A stretch of DNA of 33,691 nt, from assembly GCA_947629565.1 (NCBI GenBank), contig CANREG010000029.1, positions 1 to 33,691 of the forward strand, in the 5' to 3' direction. Source of the stretch: an uncultured Lachnospiraceae bacterium (GTDB taxonomy: Bacteria > Bacillota > Clostridia > Lachnospirales > Lachnospiraceae). The translations under genes were made by a program, and so were the position numbers. Position 1 is the stretch's first letter. Every line of letters begins with the position of its first letter. The notes beneath the pieces were generated by a model. That model saw only the letters and a program-made list of their open reading frames with translations, made no database searches and had not been told where the DNA came from. Shown piece after piece: positions 1 through 7,673 of this stretch.

Positions 1-10
1 TGGACATAAT

Positions 11-73
11 ATATGCTCCCTTCTAAGTAACAAGTTTTTATTATTTCACTTGTCTACCTAGAAGGGAGCATAT
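11..73. repeat. 63-bp near-perfect palindrome
   Basis: A 15-bp arm at 11-25 (ATATGCTCCCTTCTA) is matched by its exact reverse complement at 59-73. Inside it ACAAGT (30-35) pairs with ACTTGT (48-53), and GTA (27-29) with TAC (55-57), leaving one mismatch, one bulge and a 12-base AT-rich loop. It lies 55 bases beyond the stop of the leftward DUF1266 gene. There is no T tract on either side, so it is not a classic intrinsic terminator. It could be an end-of-transcript hairpin or the scar of a small mobile element; the sequence does not decide. Confidence 0.8.
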
Positions 74-128
74 CAAACGAATGAGATTAGTGCGACAGCC
101 CCGGTTTTGATATGTAGAATGGCTCAGT

Positions 129-983
129 TTACAGCTCCGTCTCTTTCAGCGGAGTGTCCCATGCGATATTATAGATCCAGCTTTTTCTTAGCTTTTTGTA
201 ATATTTCAGGCGGTCCGTCCTTCTTTTGCCCCGCCAGAGCTGGTAGCCGAGTGTGTAACTTCCGACCATGTCGTCCCAGGAGGAGAAATTTTCCTGTAAA
301 AGCCGGCAGGCCTTCAGTGCAATTTCAGAAGCCTCCTCGTATTCCATGCAGCCGCCCATATATGCGCCTCCGACAATGGAGAGGACGCGCACGAGATCCC
401 AGCCAAGCATTCCCTGTTTCGGATATTTTTGTTTCATTTCTTCTAACAGTTTCATCTGAAAATTTGTAAATCCCCATGATGCCTTTAATATCTTTAAGCT
501 TTCAGAGGATGTGGCATTGCAGTATTCTTTGTATTTGCGGTTATAACCGGACGTTATGCAGTCCTCGGCATATTTTCTTGCGTTTTCAAGGGTAAGCTTT
601 CCCCAGCCCCATTCATACAGTGTGACAGCGCGCTGTCTTCCGGCTTCCGATTGTCGGGTATTCCAGATATCGATGACACATTTATAATTGTTTCCAATGG
701 TCGGCGAACTGGCGGCAAGAATGAAATGCTGCGTCTTTGTAAGGCTTTTTTGGACTTCCGGGGCATTCTTTCCATACATTACTTCATTTTTTCGCACGAA
801 AAAACCGATGATCCCATACATGAAAAGGATAAAGAGAGTGCAGATAACGATCACTCCCGCAATGCCGAGAATGACCTGCCAGGGTTCAAGTACTCCGCCG
901 CCAATGGATTTTGACGGTGCATTGTAGGACATCTGGGTGACGACGGGCTGCAGGGTTGCGGTAACGTCTAAAAAAGTGTTCAT
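129..983 (-). CDS. DUF1266 family membrane-anchored protein
   Basis: The 284-residue protein has one strong membrane segment near residues 35-62 (VILGIAGVIVICTLF...) followed by a soluble domain. The C-terminal third carries the DUF1266 pattern: GWDLVRVLSIVGGAYMGG, then an EEA helix, then SWDDMVGSYTLGYQLWRG. The family's function is not established. I chose the ATG at 981-983 because AGGAG (996-1000 on the complement) lies about 12 bases upstream; the frame stays open to about 1280, but that extension looks non-coding and Phe/Ile-rich. It is the only leftward gene and diverges from mraZ. The family assignment rests on motif recall without a search. Confidence 0.8.
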   Translation of the reverse strand: MNTFLDVTATLQPVVTQMSYNAPSKSIGGGVLEPWQVILGIAGVIVICTLFILFMYGIIGFFVRKNEVMYGKNAPEVQKSLTKTQHFILAASSPTIGNNYKCVIDIWNTRQSEAGRQRAVTLYEWGWGKLTLENARKYAEDCITSGYNRKYKEYCNATSSESLKILKASWGFTNFQMKLLEEMKQKYPKQGMLGWDLVRVLSIVGGAYMGGCMEYEEASEIALKACRLLQENFSSWDDMVGSYTLGYQLWRGKRRTDRLKYYKKLRKSWIYNIAWDTPLKETEL

Positions 984-1119
984 AATACATAATAGCTCCT
1001 TTCGTTTGTATATTGTATCATAAATGAAGAAAAAGTGGGGGAGTTTCCCACTTTTCTCCACAGGTTCTTCTGCCGCCGGGCAGAGAAAAATATCCCCTAT
1101 GCGTAAAAATGAAAGAAAA

Positions 1120-1165
1120 CACAATATATATTGTGAGAAAATATAATGAGACACAATATGTTGTG
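1120..1165. promoter_or_regulatory. tandem CACAA...TTGTG dyads, NrdR-box-like operator
   Basis: CACAATATATATTGTG at 1120-1135 is a perfect palindrome, and CACAATATGTTGTG at 1152-1165 is a near-palindrome. Their centres are 31 bp apart, about three helical turns. The 16-mer at 1151-1166 matches the NrdR-box consensus as I recall it (acaCwAtATaTwGtgt) at about 14 of 16 positions, and a 31-32 bp centre spacing is usual for paired NrdR boxes. No ribonucleotide reductase gene is in view, so the regulator is uncertain. The position suits control of the leftward DUF1266 gene better than mraZ. Confidence 0.45.
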
Positions 1166-1274
1166 GATTTTGTGATAAAATTGATGAAAAAATGACGGAG
1201 AAATTGTGCAATGTGCACAAAGACAAAAAGAAAAATTTAGCTAGATTTACAATGGAATATGGGCAAATCTTTTG

Positions 1275-1303
1275 TTGCATTATGTAACCTTATGGGGTAC
1301 AAT
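1275..1303 (+). promoter_or_regulatory. sigma-A promoter of the mraZ/dcw operon
   Basis: TTGCAT (1275-1280) and TACAAT (1298-1303) are separated by exactly 17 bp. Transcription would start near 1310, inside the repeated GTGGT array, which places a repressor directly over the initiation site. The leader before the mraZ start is about 90 bases. Confidence 0.75.
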
Positions 1304-1304
1304 A

Positions 1305-1349
1305 GTGGTTGTAAGTGGTGAATTGTGGTAGACAGTGGTAAATTGTGGT
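1305..1349 (+). promoter_or_regulatory. MraZ operator: five GTGGT boxes at 10-bp period
   Basis: GTGGT occurs at 1305, 1315, 1325, 1335 and 1345, exactly 10 bp apart, separated by variable 5-base AT-rich spacers. Known MraZ operators are tandem GTGG-type repeats with the same one-turn spacing (TGGG-N5 repeats in E. coli), bound by ring-shaped MraZ oligomers. The array begins one base after the -10 box and ends 51 bases before the mraZ start. Autorepression of the dcw operon is inferred from this arrangement. Confidence 0.85.
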
Positions 1350-1400
1350 GGATTTGCCAAAGCCGTACCCATACTTACAGACGAAGGGAAGGTGAGGGAG

Positions 1401-1847
1401 ATGTCCAAGGGATTAAAAGGTGAATACAATCATTCCGTAGATGCCAAGGGCAGAATGATTATCCCCTCTAAGCTGAGAGAGCAGCTAGGCATGACCTTCG
1501 TGGTAACCAAGGGAATGGATCATTGCCTTCATGCTTATCCCAATAATGAATGGGAGATTTTTGAGGGCAAGTTAAGACAGCTTCCCACTACCAATGAGAA
1601 GACCAGGGCATTTAAGCGTTTTTTTCTGGGAAGCGCAGCGGACTGTGAAGTGGACAATCAGGGAAGAATCCTGCTTCCCGCGAGTCTGAGAAGCTTTGCA
1701 GGAATTACAAAGGATGTAACGATTGTCGGCGTTGGCGATCATGCGGAAATCTGGAGCAAAGAAACATGGGATTCACAGAACAATGTGGATGACATTGATT
1801 TCAACGAGATTGCCAAAGGCATCGAAGAATTAGGAATTATCATCTGA
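1401..1847 (+). CDS. mraZ: MraZ, transcriptional regulator of the dcw cluster
   Basis: MraZ is a DNA-binding protein of the AbrB/SpoVT fold that binds the promoter of its own operon. The 148-residue protein has the two expected tandem half-domains, each with a DxxGR signature: GEYNHSVDAKGRMIIPSKLR near residues 7-26 and DCEVDNQGRILLPASLR in the second half. Length fits the family (about 143). I chose the ATG at 1401 over upstream in-frame starts because GGTGAGGGA directly precedes it and the protein then begins with the normal family N-terminus. It is the first gene of the dcw operon, 35 bases before rsmH, and the GTGGT array upstream is its likely target. Confidence 0.96.
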   Translation: MSKGLKGEYNHSVDAKGRMIIPSKLREQLGMTFVVTKGMDHCLHAYPNNEWEIFEGKLRQLPTTNEKTRAFKRFFLGSAADCEVDNQGRILLPASLRSFAGITKDVTIVGVGDHAEIWSKETWDSQNNVDDIDFNEIAKGIEELGIII

Positions 1848-1882
1848 TGATGTTTTTCACCGGATGATGAGGGAGGATAAGC

Positions 1883-2824
1883 GTGGAATTTTCACATAAG
1901 TCAGTGCTTTTAAAGGAGACGATAGAAGGACTCCATATTAAGGAGGATGGTACTTATGTGGATGGCACCTTAGGCGGTGGAGGACATGCATTTTATGTGT
2001 GCGAGCGCTTGTCTGGTAAAGGCAGGTTCATAGGAATAGACCAGGATGCAGCCGCCATTGAGGCGGCAGGCATCCGTCTATTACCATATCAAGATCATAT
2101 ACAGATTGACATTATCAGAGACAATTATCAAAAAATCCCTCAGGTTCTTAAGGAACTTGGCATCAGCGGTGTTGATGGAATCGTTCTGGACCTGGGGGTA
2201 TCCTCCTATCAGTTGGATACACCGGAGAGAGGATTTACATATAGGGTGGATGCACCCTTAGATATGAGAATGGATCAAAGGCAGGAGAAAACTGCTAAAG
2301 ATATAATTAACGAATACCCTGAAGCGGAGCTTTACCGGGTGATTCGTGATTACGGCGAAGAACGGTTCGCTAAAAATATTGCCAGACATATATGTGAGGC
2401 AAGGAAGAACAAAGTCATTGAGACCACAGGAGAACTCAATGACATCATAAAGGCTGCTATACCAATTAGAGCTAGGTCTGCAGGAGGGCACCCTTCCAAA
2501 AGAACATTTCAGGCTGTCAGGATTGAATTAAATCAGGAGCTGACCATTCTTGAACAATCCATCGACCAAATGATAGACCTGTTAAATCCAAGGGGCCGAA
2601 TATGCATCATTACGTTCCACTCATTAGAAGATCGGATAGTAAAGAGGATTTTTAGAACCAACGAGAATCCTTGTACATGCCCTCCCGACTTTCCTAAATG
2701 CGTCTGCGGCAAGGTTTCAAAGGGGAAAGTGATAACAAAAAAACCCATATTGCCGTCGGAACAGGAGTTAGAAGATAATAAGCGCAGCAAAAGCGCAAAG
2801 CTTCGGATCTTTGAAAAAGCCTGA
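1883..2824 (+). CDS. rsmH: 16S rRNA (cytosine-1402-N4)-methyltransferase RsmH
   Basis: RsmH (formerly MraW) uses S-adenosylmethionine to methylate C1402 of 16S rRNA at N4. The 313-residue protein starts [16 protein letters not shown] and carries the SAM-binding loop [10 protein letters not shown] (about residues 28-37), [19 protein letters not shown] and the C-terminal [13 protein letters not shown] stretch, all typical. It starts with GTG, supported by GGGAGG (1871-1876) seven bases upstream. It sits second in the dcw operon as usual. Full length, no anomalies. Confidence 0.97.
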   Translation: MEFSHKSVLLKETIEGLHIKEDGTYVDGTLGGGGHAFYVCERLSGKGRFIGIDQDAAAIEAAGIRLLPYQDHIQIDIIRDNYQKIPQVLKELGISGVDGIVLDLGVSSYQLDTPERGFTYRVDAPLDMRMDQRQEKTAKDIINEYPEAELYRVIRDYGEERFAKNIARHICEARKNKVIETTGELNDIIKAAIPIRARSAGGHPSKRTFQAVRIELNQELTILEQSIDQMIDLLNPRGRICIITFHSLEDRIVKRIFRTNENPCTCPPDFPKCVCGKVSKGKVITKKPILPSEQELEDNKRSKSAKLRIFEKA

Positions 2825-2903
2825 TTGGTACTGGTATAGAAAAATACAACAAGAAGAATAAATACGCGATATCCCAATGATAAAACGTATTTAGAAGAGG
2901 GGA

Positions 2904-3389
2904 ATGAAGACATTGAATCCAAGATATGATAACAGAGGGTATTACATCGAAGGTAATGCAGCAAGGAAGCTGAATACGGTACCTGAGCGGATTGAAAGGC
3001 CAGAACGGCAGCGCAAAAAAGAGCGACAGGTAAATGAGAGAATCAATAAAAACAGAAATCGTGCAAAGGCATTTGGTTTAGGATATACTATGGCGCTTAC
3101 TGTGGCAACAGTATTTTTATTTGTGTCCTGTATTAATATGCTTACCATACAGGCGGATATTACGGAGCAGAGACAGCAGATTGCCACATTGGAGAGTAAT
3201 TTAAATGAACTGACAGACACCAATGATGAGACAAGCAAACGGTTGGAAAGTTCAGTTGATCTTCCTAAAATATATGAGGTTGCTGTAAATGAACTGGGAA
3301 TGGTTTATCCAAAGACCGGACAGATTGTGTCCTATGAGGCCAGTAATCCGGACTATGTAAAGCAGTTTAAGGATATTCCCGCTAAATAA
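2904..3389 (+). CDS. ftsL: FtsL-like septum protein
   Basis: This is a small bitopic membrane protein in the FtsL position between rsmH and the first penicillin-binding protein. FtsL links FtsQ/DivIB and DivIC to the septal synthase. The 161-residue protein has a long very basic cytoplasmic N-terminus (about 1-55, ERPERQRKKERQ...), one membrane segment at about 57-80 (GYTMALTVATVFLFVS), then a heptad-like coiled coil (ITEQRQQIATLESNLNELTD). FtsL sequences diverge widely, so the call rests on topology and position. The ATG at 2904 lies only 3 bases from AGAGG (2896-2900); the TTG at 2913 is a credible alternative start. Confidence 0.82.
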   Translation: MKTLNPRYDNRGYYIEGNAARKLNTVPERIERPERQRKKERQVNERINKNRNRAKAFGLGYTMALTVATVFLFVSCINMLTIQADITEQRQQIATLESNLNELTDTNDETSKRLESSVDLPKIYEVAVNELGMVYPKTGQIVSYEASNPDYVKQFKDIPAK

Positions 3390-3403
3390 GATTAGGTGGT
3401 ATT

Positions 3404-5509
3404 ATGGCGAAGAAGAGGAAAAGGTTTCTTGAGAGAATGCAGGTGAAGCTGGTTGCTGTCCTGATTATATTTATACTTCTTTTTGCCGGTTTGATAGCCA
3501 GACTGGTATATATCAATGTGAAAGACGGAAAGCGGTATGAAAAGACAGTGCTGGCGCAGCAGAGGTATGACAGTATTGAGATTCCGTACCGGCGAGGCGA
3601 TATATTAGACAGAAACGGCACCCAGCTTGCCACCAGCGAAAAGGTCTATAATCTGATTATGGAGCCTAAAAACGTACTGCAAAGCGAAGAAGTGGAAGAG
3701 GCTACCGTGGCGGCTTTAAAAAAATATTTTCAGCTTTCCCAGGGGGATATTGATAAAGCGTTAAAGGATTCCCAGTCTCTTTACAAAAAGATGTTGAAGA
3801 AACTAACGTATGACCAGATTAAACCCTTTAATGATTTTATGGCTTCGGATGCAAAGGAGGCCAAAAAGGTAAAAGGCATCTGGTTTGAAGATGAATACGA
3901 GAGATTTTATCCATATGGCTCCCTTGCCTGTCATGCTTTGGGTTTTACCGTCAGCGGTAATGTAGGGCAAGGTGGAATTGAAGGCTATTACAGTGATGAA
4001 TTAAACGGGATCAATGGAAGAACCTATGGGTATCTGACAGAGGATATGAGCTTAGAGCGAACCACAAAGGAGCCGGTAAACGGTTATAATGTGGTTTCTA
4101 CCATTGACGCCAACGCTCAGACCATTGTAGAGAAAAAGATTGACGCATTTATGAAGGAAACCGGCGCAAAGAATGTGTCGGTATTAGTTATGGAACCCAA
4201 TTCCGGTGAAGTGCTGGCTATGGCCAATTCCAATAAATTTGATTTGAATGAGCCCTATGAAGACAGCGCCATAGCCTATCAGTTTCAGTCTGAAGATGGG
4301 GATGTAGAGCAGCAAATCAAAGCCCTGTCCGAAGAAGAACGGTTGGAGTGTCTGAACAAGGCGTGGAGAAATTTTATTATATCCGACGGCTTTGAACCGG
4401 GTTCTACCTACAAAACCTTTACCATTGCAGGCGCAATCGAAGAAAGCGCCTTAAAGGGTGACGAAAGCTTTTTTTGCGGCGGAAGTTTAAAGGTGGAAGA
4501 TGCGGAGATTAAGTGCCATAACCATGAGGGACATGGACAGGTGAGCGTTGAACAGGCCTTGATGCAGTCCTGCAATGTAGCCTTGATGCAGATTGCTGAA
4601 AAGGAAGGAAGAAAGAACTTTGCCACTTATCAGGATGTCTTTGGTTTCGGCAAGACAACACATGTAGACCTGATTGGCGAGGCCGCCGGTATTGTCTATG
4701 ATGAAAGCCGGCTAAATCCTGTGGAGCTTGCTACATGCTCTTTTGGACAGGGACTTACCGTTACCATGATGCAGATTGGAACGGCATTTTGTTCCGTTAT
4801 CAATGGCGGAAATTATTACGAACCCCATATGGTAAAGCAGATTGTGGACAGCAATGGCGGAATTATCACGAACATAGAGCCTACGGTTTTGCGGAGGACA
4901 ATTTCCTCTGAAACCTCGGAATTTATGAGAAATGCCTTGTTTAAGGTGGTAGATGCCGGTACGGCTCAGAAGGCAAAGGTGGAAGGATATACGATTGGCG
5001 GAAAGACCGGTACAGCCGAAAAGATACCCCGTGGAAACGGAAAATATCTGCTTTCTTTTATCGGGTTCGCACCTGTGGAAAATCCCCAGGTTGTGGTGTA
5101 TGTTACGGTGGATGAACCGGCTGTGGAGGACCAGGCCAATTCAGGACTGGGAACCATTATTGCTCACAGTATTTTTGAAGAGCTTTTGCCTTACATGAAT
5201 ATATATCAGTCCGAGACTGAAAAGAGCACGGGAGATCCGAATGTGGGGGACCAGGTCGCAACGCCGCTCTATGAGGGAACCATTCCGGAGGAACAGCTTT
5301 CACAGGATTTGGAAAACAATACTTCGGAAAACACAGGAGATAACGGAGAGGATCAGACAGAGGCGACCACAGAGAATACCGGAACTGCAGAAGGCGCAGA
5401 TACACAGGAGGATACAGGCGGTGGAGAATCCCAGACGGGGACTTCTTCGGAAACGCAGACGGAACCTCAGACCGGACCTGCGGCGGAAGGGCAGCCGGAG
5501 ACGCAATAA
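3404..5509 (+). CDS. class B penicillin-binding protein, FtsI/PBP2 type
   Basis: This is a septal peptidoglycan transpeptidase. The 701-residue protein has a short basic N-terminus, a membrane anchor at about 14-36, a dimerisation domain beginning RRGDILDRNG, and a transpeptidase domain with all three active-site motifs: Ser334-Thr-Tyr-Lys337, Ser389-Cys-Asn391 and Lys534-Thr-Gly536. Past residue 600 is an extracellular low-complexity tail of about 100 residues rich in Glu, Thr, Gln and Gly, unusual for this class and perhaps a wall-spanning linker. I see no PASTA domain. It lies 14 bases after ftsL. A terminator follows, so the first dcw transcript may end here. It is presumably the vegetative division enzyme, with the next gene its sporulation paralogue. 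Confidence 0.9.
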   Translation: MAKKRKRFLERMQVKLVAVLIIFILLFAGLIARLVYINVKDGKRYEKTVLAQQRYDSIEIPYRRGDILDRNGTQLATSEKVYNLIMEPKNVLQSEEVEEATVAALKKYFQLSQGDIDKALKDSQSLYKKMLKKLTYDQIKPFNDFMASDAKEAKKVKGIWFEDEYERFYPYGSLACHALGFTVSGNVGQGGIEGYYSDELNGINGRTYGYLTEDMSLERTTKEPVNGYNVVSTIDANAQTIVEKKIDAFMKETGAKNVSVLVMEPNSGEVLAMANSNKFDLNEPYEDSAIAYQFQSEDGDVEQQIKALSEEERLECLNKAWRNFIISDGFEPGSTYKTFTIAGAIEESALKGDESFFCGGSLKVEDAEIKCHNHEGHGQVSVEQALMQSCNVALMQIAEKEGRKNFATYQDVFGFGKTTHVDLIGEAAGIVYDESRLNPVELATCSFGQGLTVTMMQIGTAFCSVINGGNYYEPHMVKQIVDSNGGIITNIEPTVLRRTISSETSEFMRNALFKVVDAGTAQKAKVEGYTIGGKTGTAEKIPRGNGKYLLSFIGFAPVENPQVVVYVTVDEPAVEDQANSGLGTIIAHSIFEELLPYMNIYQSETEKSTGDPNVGDQVATPLYEGTIPEEQLSQDLENNTSENTGDNGEDQTEATTENTGTAEGADTQEDTGGGESQTGTSSETQTEPQTGPAAEGQPETQ

Positions 5510-5556
5510 CAGACATATAGAATGAACCGCTGGTGGCTGGTTCTGTTAGATTGTAA

Positions 5557-5609
5557 AGGCATGGGTTACTTTGGGAGAAGTGAGTCATGCCTGGGTTTTT
5601 GTTTTTTTT
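5557..5609 (+). terminator. intrinsic terminator between pbp2 and spoVD
   Basis: AGGCATG (5557-5563) pairs with CATGCCT (5586-5592). The stem continues inward with TTACTT against AAGTGA and is followed by GGG and a long T tract (5596-5609, one G). It splits the dcw cluster into two transcripts or at least reduces read-through into spoVD. Confidence 0.82.
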
Positions 5610-5689
5610 GTATGCTTCTGGTAAAAAGCAGATAGGAATATCTTTTTAAATTTGTAATAAGCTTATATAAAGAAATTCCGGATGCCGAT

Positions 5690-7552
5690 ATGATAAAAAC
5701 GTTTACCAGAAAAAAGATATTTGTTATGGCAATGCTGATGATATTTGCGTTTGCCCTCTTGATTGCAAGGCTTTCCTATTTGATGGTGGCGAAATCAGAA
5801 TATTATCTGCAAAAGGCGGAGGCGCTTCACGACCGGGAACGGAGTATTAAGGCGAAGCGTGGAATAATCTACGACAGAAATGGCGTGGAATTAGCAGGCA
5901 ACAAACCGGTCTGCTCGGTTTCCGTAATCCATTCCCAGATTACTGATGAAGACAAGGTGGTGGAAGCCTTGTGCCAAATCTTATCCTTAGAGGAGGAGAC
6001 TGTGCGGAAAAAGGTACAGGCTAATACCATTCGGGAAAAGATTAAGAGCAATGTGGATAAAGCGGTTGCCGATAAACTTCGGGAATTACATTTAGACGGC
6101 GTTATGATAGATGAGGATTACAAGCGGTATTACCCGTATAATTCTTTAGCCAGTAAGGTTTTAGGCTTTACCGGCTCCGACAATCAGGGGATTGTGGGTT
6201 TGGAGGTGGAGTACGAGGAGGTGCTCTCCGGAACGCCGGGCAGCATTTTAACGCTGACCGACGCTTACGGAATCGAGATTCCCAATGAAGCGGAAAGCAG
6301 GATAGAGCCGATTCCCGGCAATAATTTATATACTTCGATAGACGTCAACATTCAAAAGTATGCCGAACAGGCGGCTGCCAAGGTGCTGAAGGCCAAGCAG
6401 GCAAAACGGGTATCCGTGGTATTGATGAATCCACAAAACGGAGAAATCTATGCCATGGTCAATGTGCCTGAATATAATTTAAATGAGCCCTACACTTTGG
6501 TGCATGTTGAAGATTTATATACAAAACAGGCAGAGGAGGAAACAGAAAGCGTATTAAAGGAGAATACGGAAGAGACAACAGAAAAGGAAAAAGAAAAATC
6601 CTGGGAGGAAATGACCGAGAAGGAGCGGCAGGATGCGCTGAATAATATGTGGCGTAATTTCTGCATCAACGACACCTATGAGCCGGGTTCTACATTTAAG
6701 GTGGTAACGGCCACTGCCGCGTTGGAGGAAAATGTGGTAAAGCTTGACGACACCTTTCACTGTCCGGGGTTTCGGATTGTGGAGGACCGGCGGATACGCT
6801 GCCACAAAAAGGGCGGCCATGGAACAGAGACCTTTAAGGAGGGAATTATGAATTCCTGCAACCCGGTGTTTATGGATGTGGGTGCGAGAGTCGGCGTATC
6901 GAATATGTATAAAAACTATGCGAAGTTAGGCTTGTTTGAGCGAACCGGGGTAGACCTTCCCGGAGAGGCGTCCTCCATTATGCATAAGCAGGAAAATGTG
7001 AAGGCGGTGGAGCTTGCCACAATGAGTTTTGGCCAGTCCTTCCAGATTACGCCGCTTCAGCTTTTGCGGGCGGCCAGCGCCGTGGTAAACGGCGGTACGC
7101 TGGTGACTCCCCATTTTGGAATGTATGCGACAGATGAAACGGGAAAGAGAACCAAAACCTTTGAATACACGGTAAAGGAAAATGCAATCCGGAAGGAAAC
7201 CTCCGAGACCATGAAGGAGCTTTTAGAGGCTGTGGTTGCCGGTGGCTCCGGCAGCAAGGGCCAGGTGGCAGGCTACCGGGTAGGCGGCAAGACGGCGACC
7301 TCTGAAAAACTTCCCAGAGGGACCGGCAAATATATTTCTTCCTTTATGGGCTTTGCACCGGCAGATAATCCCCAGATTATCGGTATTATTCTGATTGACG
7401 AGCCGGTGGGAGTTTATTACGGCGGAACCATAGCGGCGCCGGTTATGTCGGAAATGTTTTCCAATATTTTACCGTATCTGGGCATTGAGGCAGATTATAA
7501 AGAAGGGGAACAGGAGGTCATGGCCGTTGATTTTGAAGACACCGTGGAATGA
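5690..7552 (+). CDS. spoVD: class B penicillin-binding protein, probable SpoVD
   Basis: SpoVD is the sporulation transpeptidase that makes spore cortex peptidoglycan. The 620-residue protein has a membrane anchor at about 10-33, RGIIYDRNG, and a transpeptidase domain with Ser334-Thr-Phe-Lys337 and Ser389-Cys-Asn391. The third motif reads Lys534-Thr-Ala536 instead of Lys-Thr-Gly. A Glu/Lys-rich insert (about residues 275-305) precedes the active-site serine, and there is no PASTA domain. The SpoVD name rests on position (second PBP, before mraY) and the sporulating context; it could be a second division PBP. No good ribosome site precedes the ATG. The terminator upstream suggests separate expression; GAATATC (5636-5642) faintly resembles a sigma-E -35 element, but no convincing -10 follows. 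Confidence 0.8.
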   Translation: MIKTFTRKKIFVMAMLMIFAFALLIARLSYLMVAKSEYYLQKAEALHDRERSIKAKRGIIYDRNGVELAGNKPVCSVSVIHSQITDEDKVVEALCQILSLEEETVRKKVQANTIREKIKSNVDKAVADKLRELHLDGVMIDEDYKRYYPYNSLASKVLGFTGSDNQGIVGLEVEYEEVLSGTPGSILTLTDAYGIEIPNEAESRIEPIPGNNLYTSIDVNIQKYAEQAAAKVLKAKQAKRVSVVLMNPQNGEIYAMVNVPEYNLNEPYTLVHVEDLYTKQAEEETESVLKENTEETTEKEKEKSWEEMTEKERQDALNNMWRNFCINDTYEPGSTFKVVTATAALEENVVKLDDTFHCPGFRIVEDRRIRCHKKGGHGTETFKEGIMNSCNPVFMDVGARVGVSNMYKNYAKLGLFERTGVDLPGEASSIMHKQENVKAVELATMSFGQSFQITPLQLLRAASAVVNGGTLVTPHFGMYATDETGKRTKTFEYTVKENAIRKETSETMKELLEAVVAGGSGSKGQVAGYRVGGKTATSEKLPRGTGKYISSFMGFAPADNPQIIGIILIDEPVGVYYGGTIAAPVMSEMFSNILPYLGIEADYKEGEQEVMAVDFEDTVE

Positions 7553-7673
7553 TTTTCAAAAAGCTTGTAAAAAGACGGCAAAGACGGGGTTATGGTTGAT
7601 AAAAAAAGGAAAAAGAATTATACTACTAAAGTATATGCAATAAAATAAGAATTACAAAAGGGTAGGAGAGATT

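Larger units (their letters stand above)
984..1400. other. 417-bp divergent intergenic region between DUF1266 gene and mraZ
   Basis: No gene is supported here. It holds, left to right: the DUF1266 ribosome site (996-1000); a hairpin with 9-bp arms at 1031-1039 and 1047-1055 (AAAAGTGGG/CCCACTTTT), which on the minus strand ends in TTTTT and could attenuate the leftward transcript; two CACAA...TTGTG dyads (1120-1135, 1152-1165); a dyad TTGTGCA-ATG-TGCACAA (1204-1220); the mraZ promoter and its repeated operator; and the mraZ ribosome site GGTGAGGGA (1391-1399). The number of dyads marks it as a control region for both flanking genes. Confidence 0.7.

Noticed and set aside
1..73. Intact insertion-sequence end
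   Set aside because: No transposase, no target duplication and no second copy in the window; kept only as a palindrome of unknown origin.
107..469. Plus-strand 120-residue open frame opposite the DUF1266 gene
   Set aside because: It is antisense to a gene with a recognisable domain, is Pro/Arg/Cys-rich, and has no ribosome site.
984..1280. N-terminal extension of the DUF1266 gene up to 1280
   Set aside because: The extension runs through the dyads and hairpin, is composed of Phe/Ile/Ser-rich translation, and lacks a ribosome site; AGGAG at 996-1000 supports the start at 983.
5157..5588. Minus-strand open frame of 143 residues at the end of pbp2
   Set aside because: It mirrors the repetitive low-complexity tail of the PBP and crosses the terminator.
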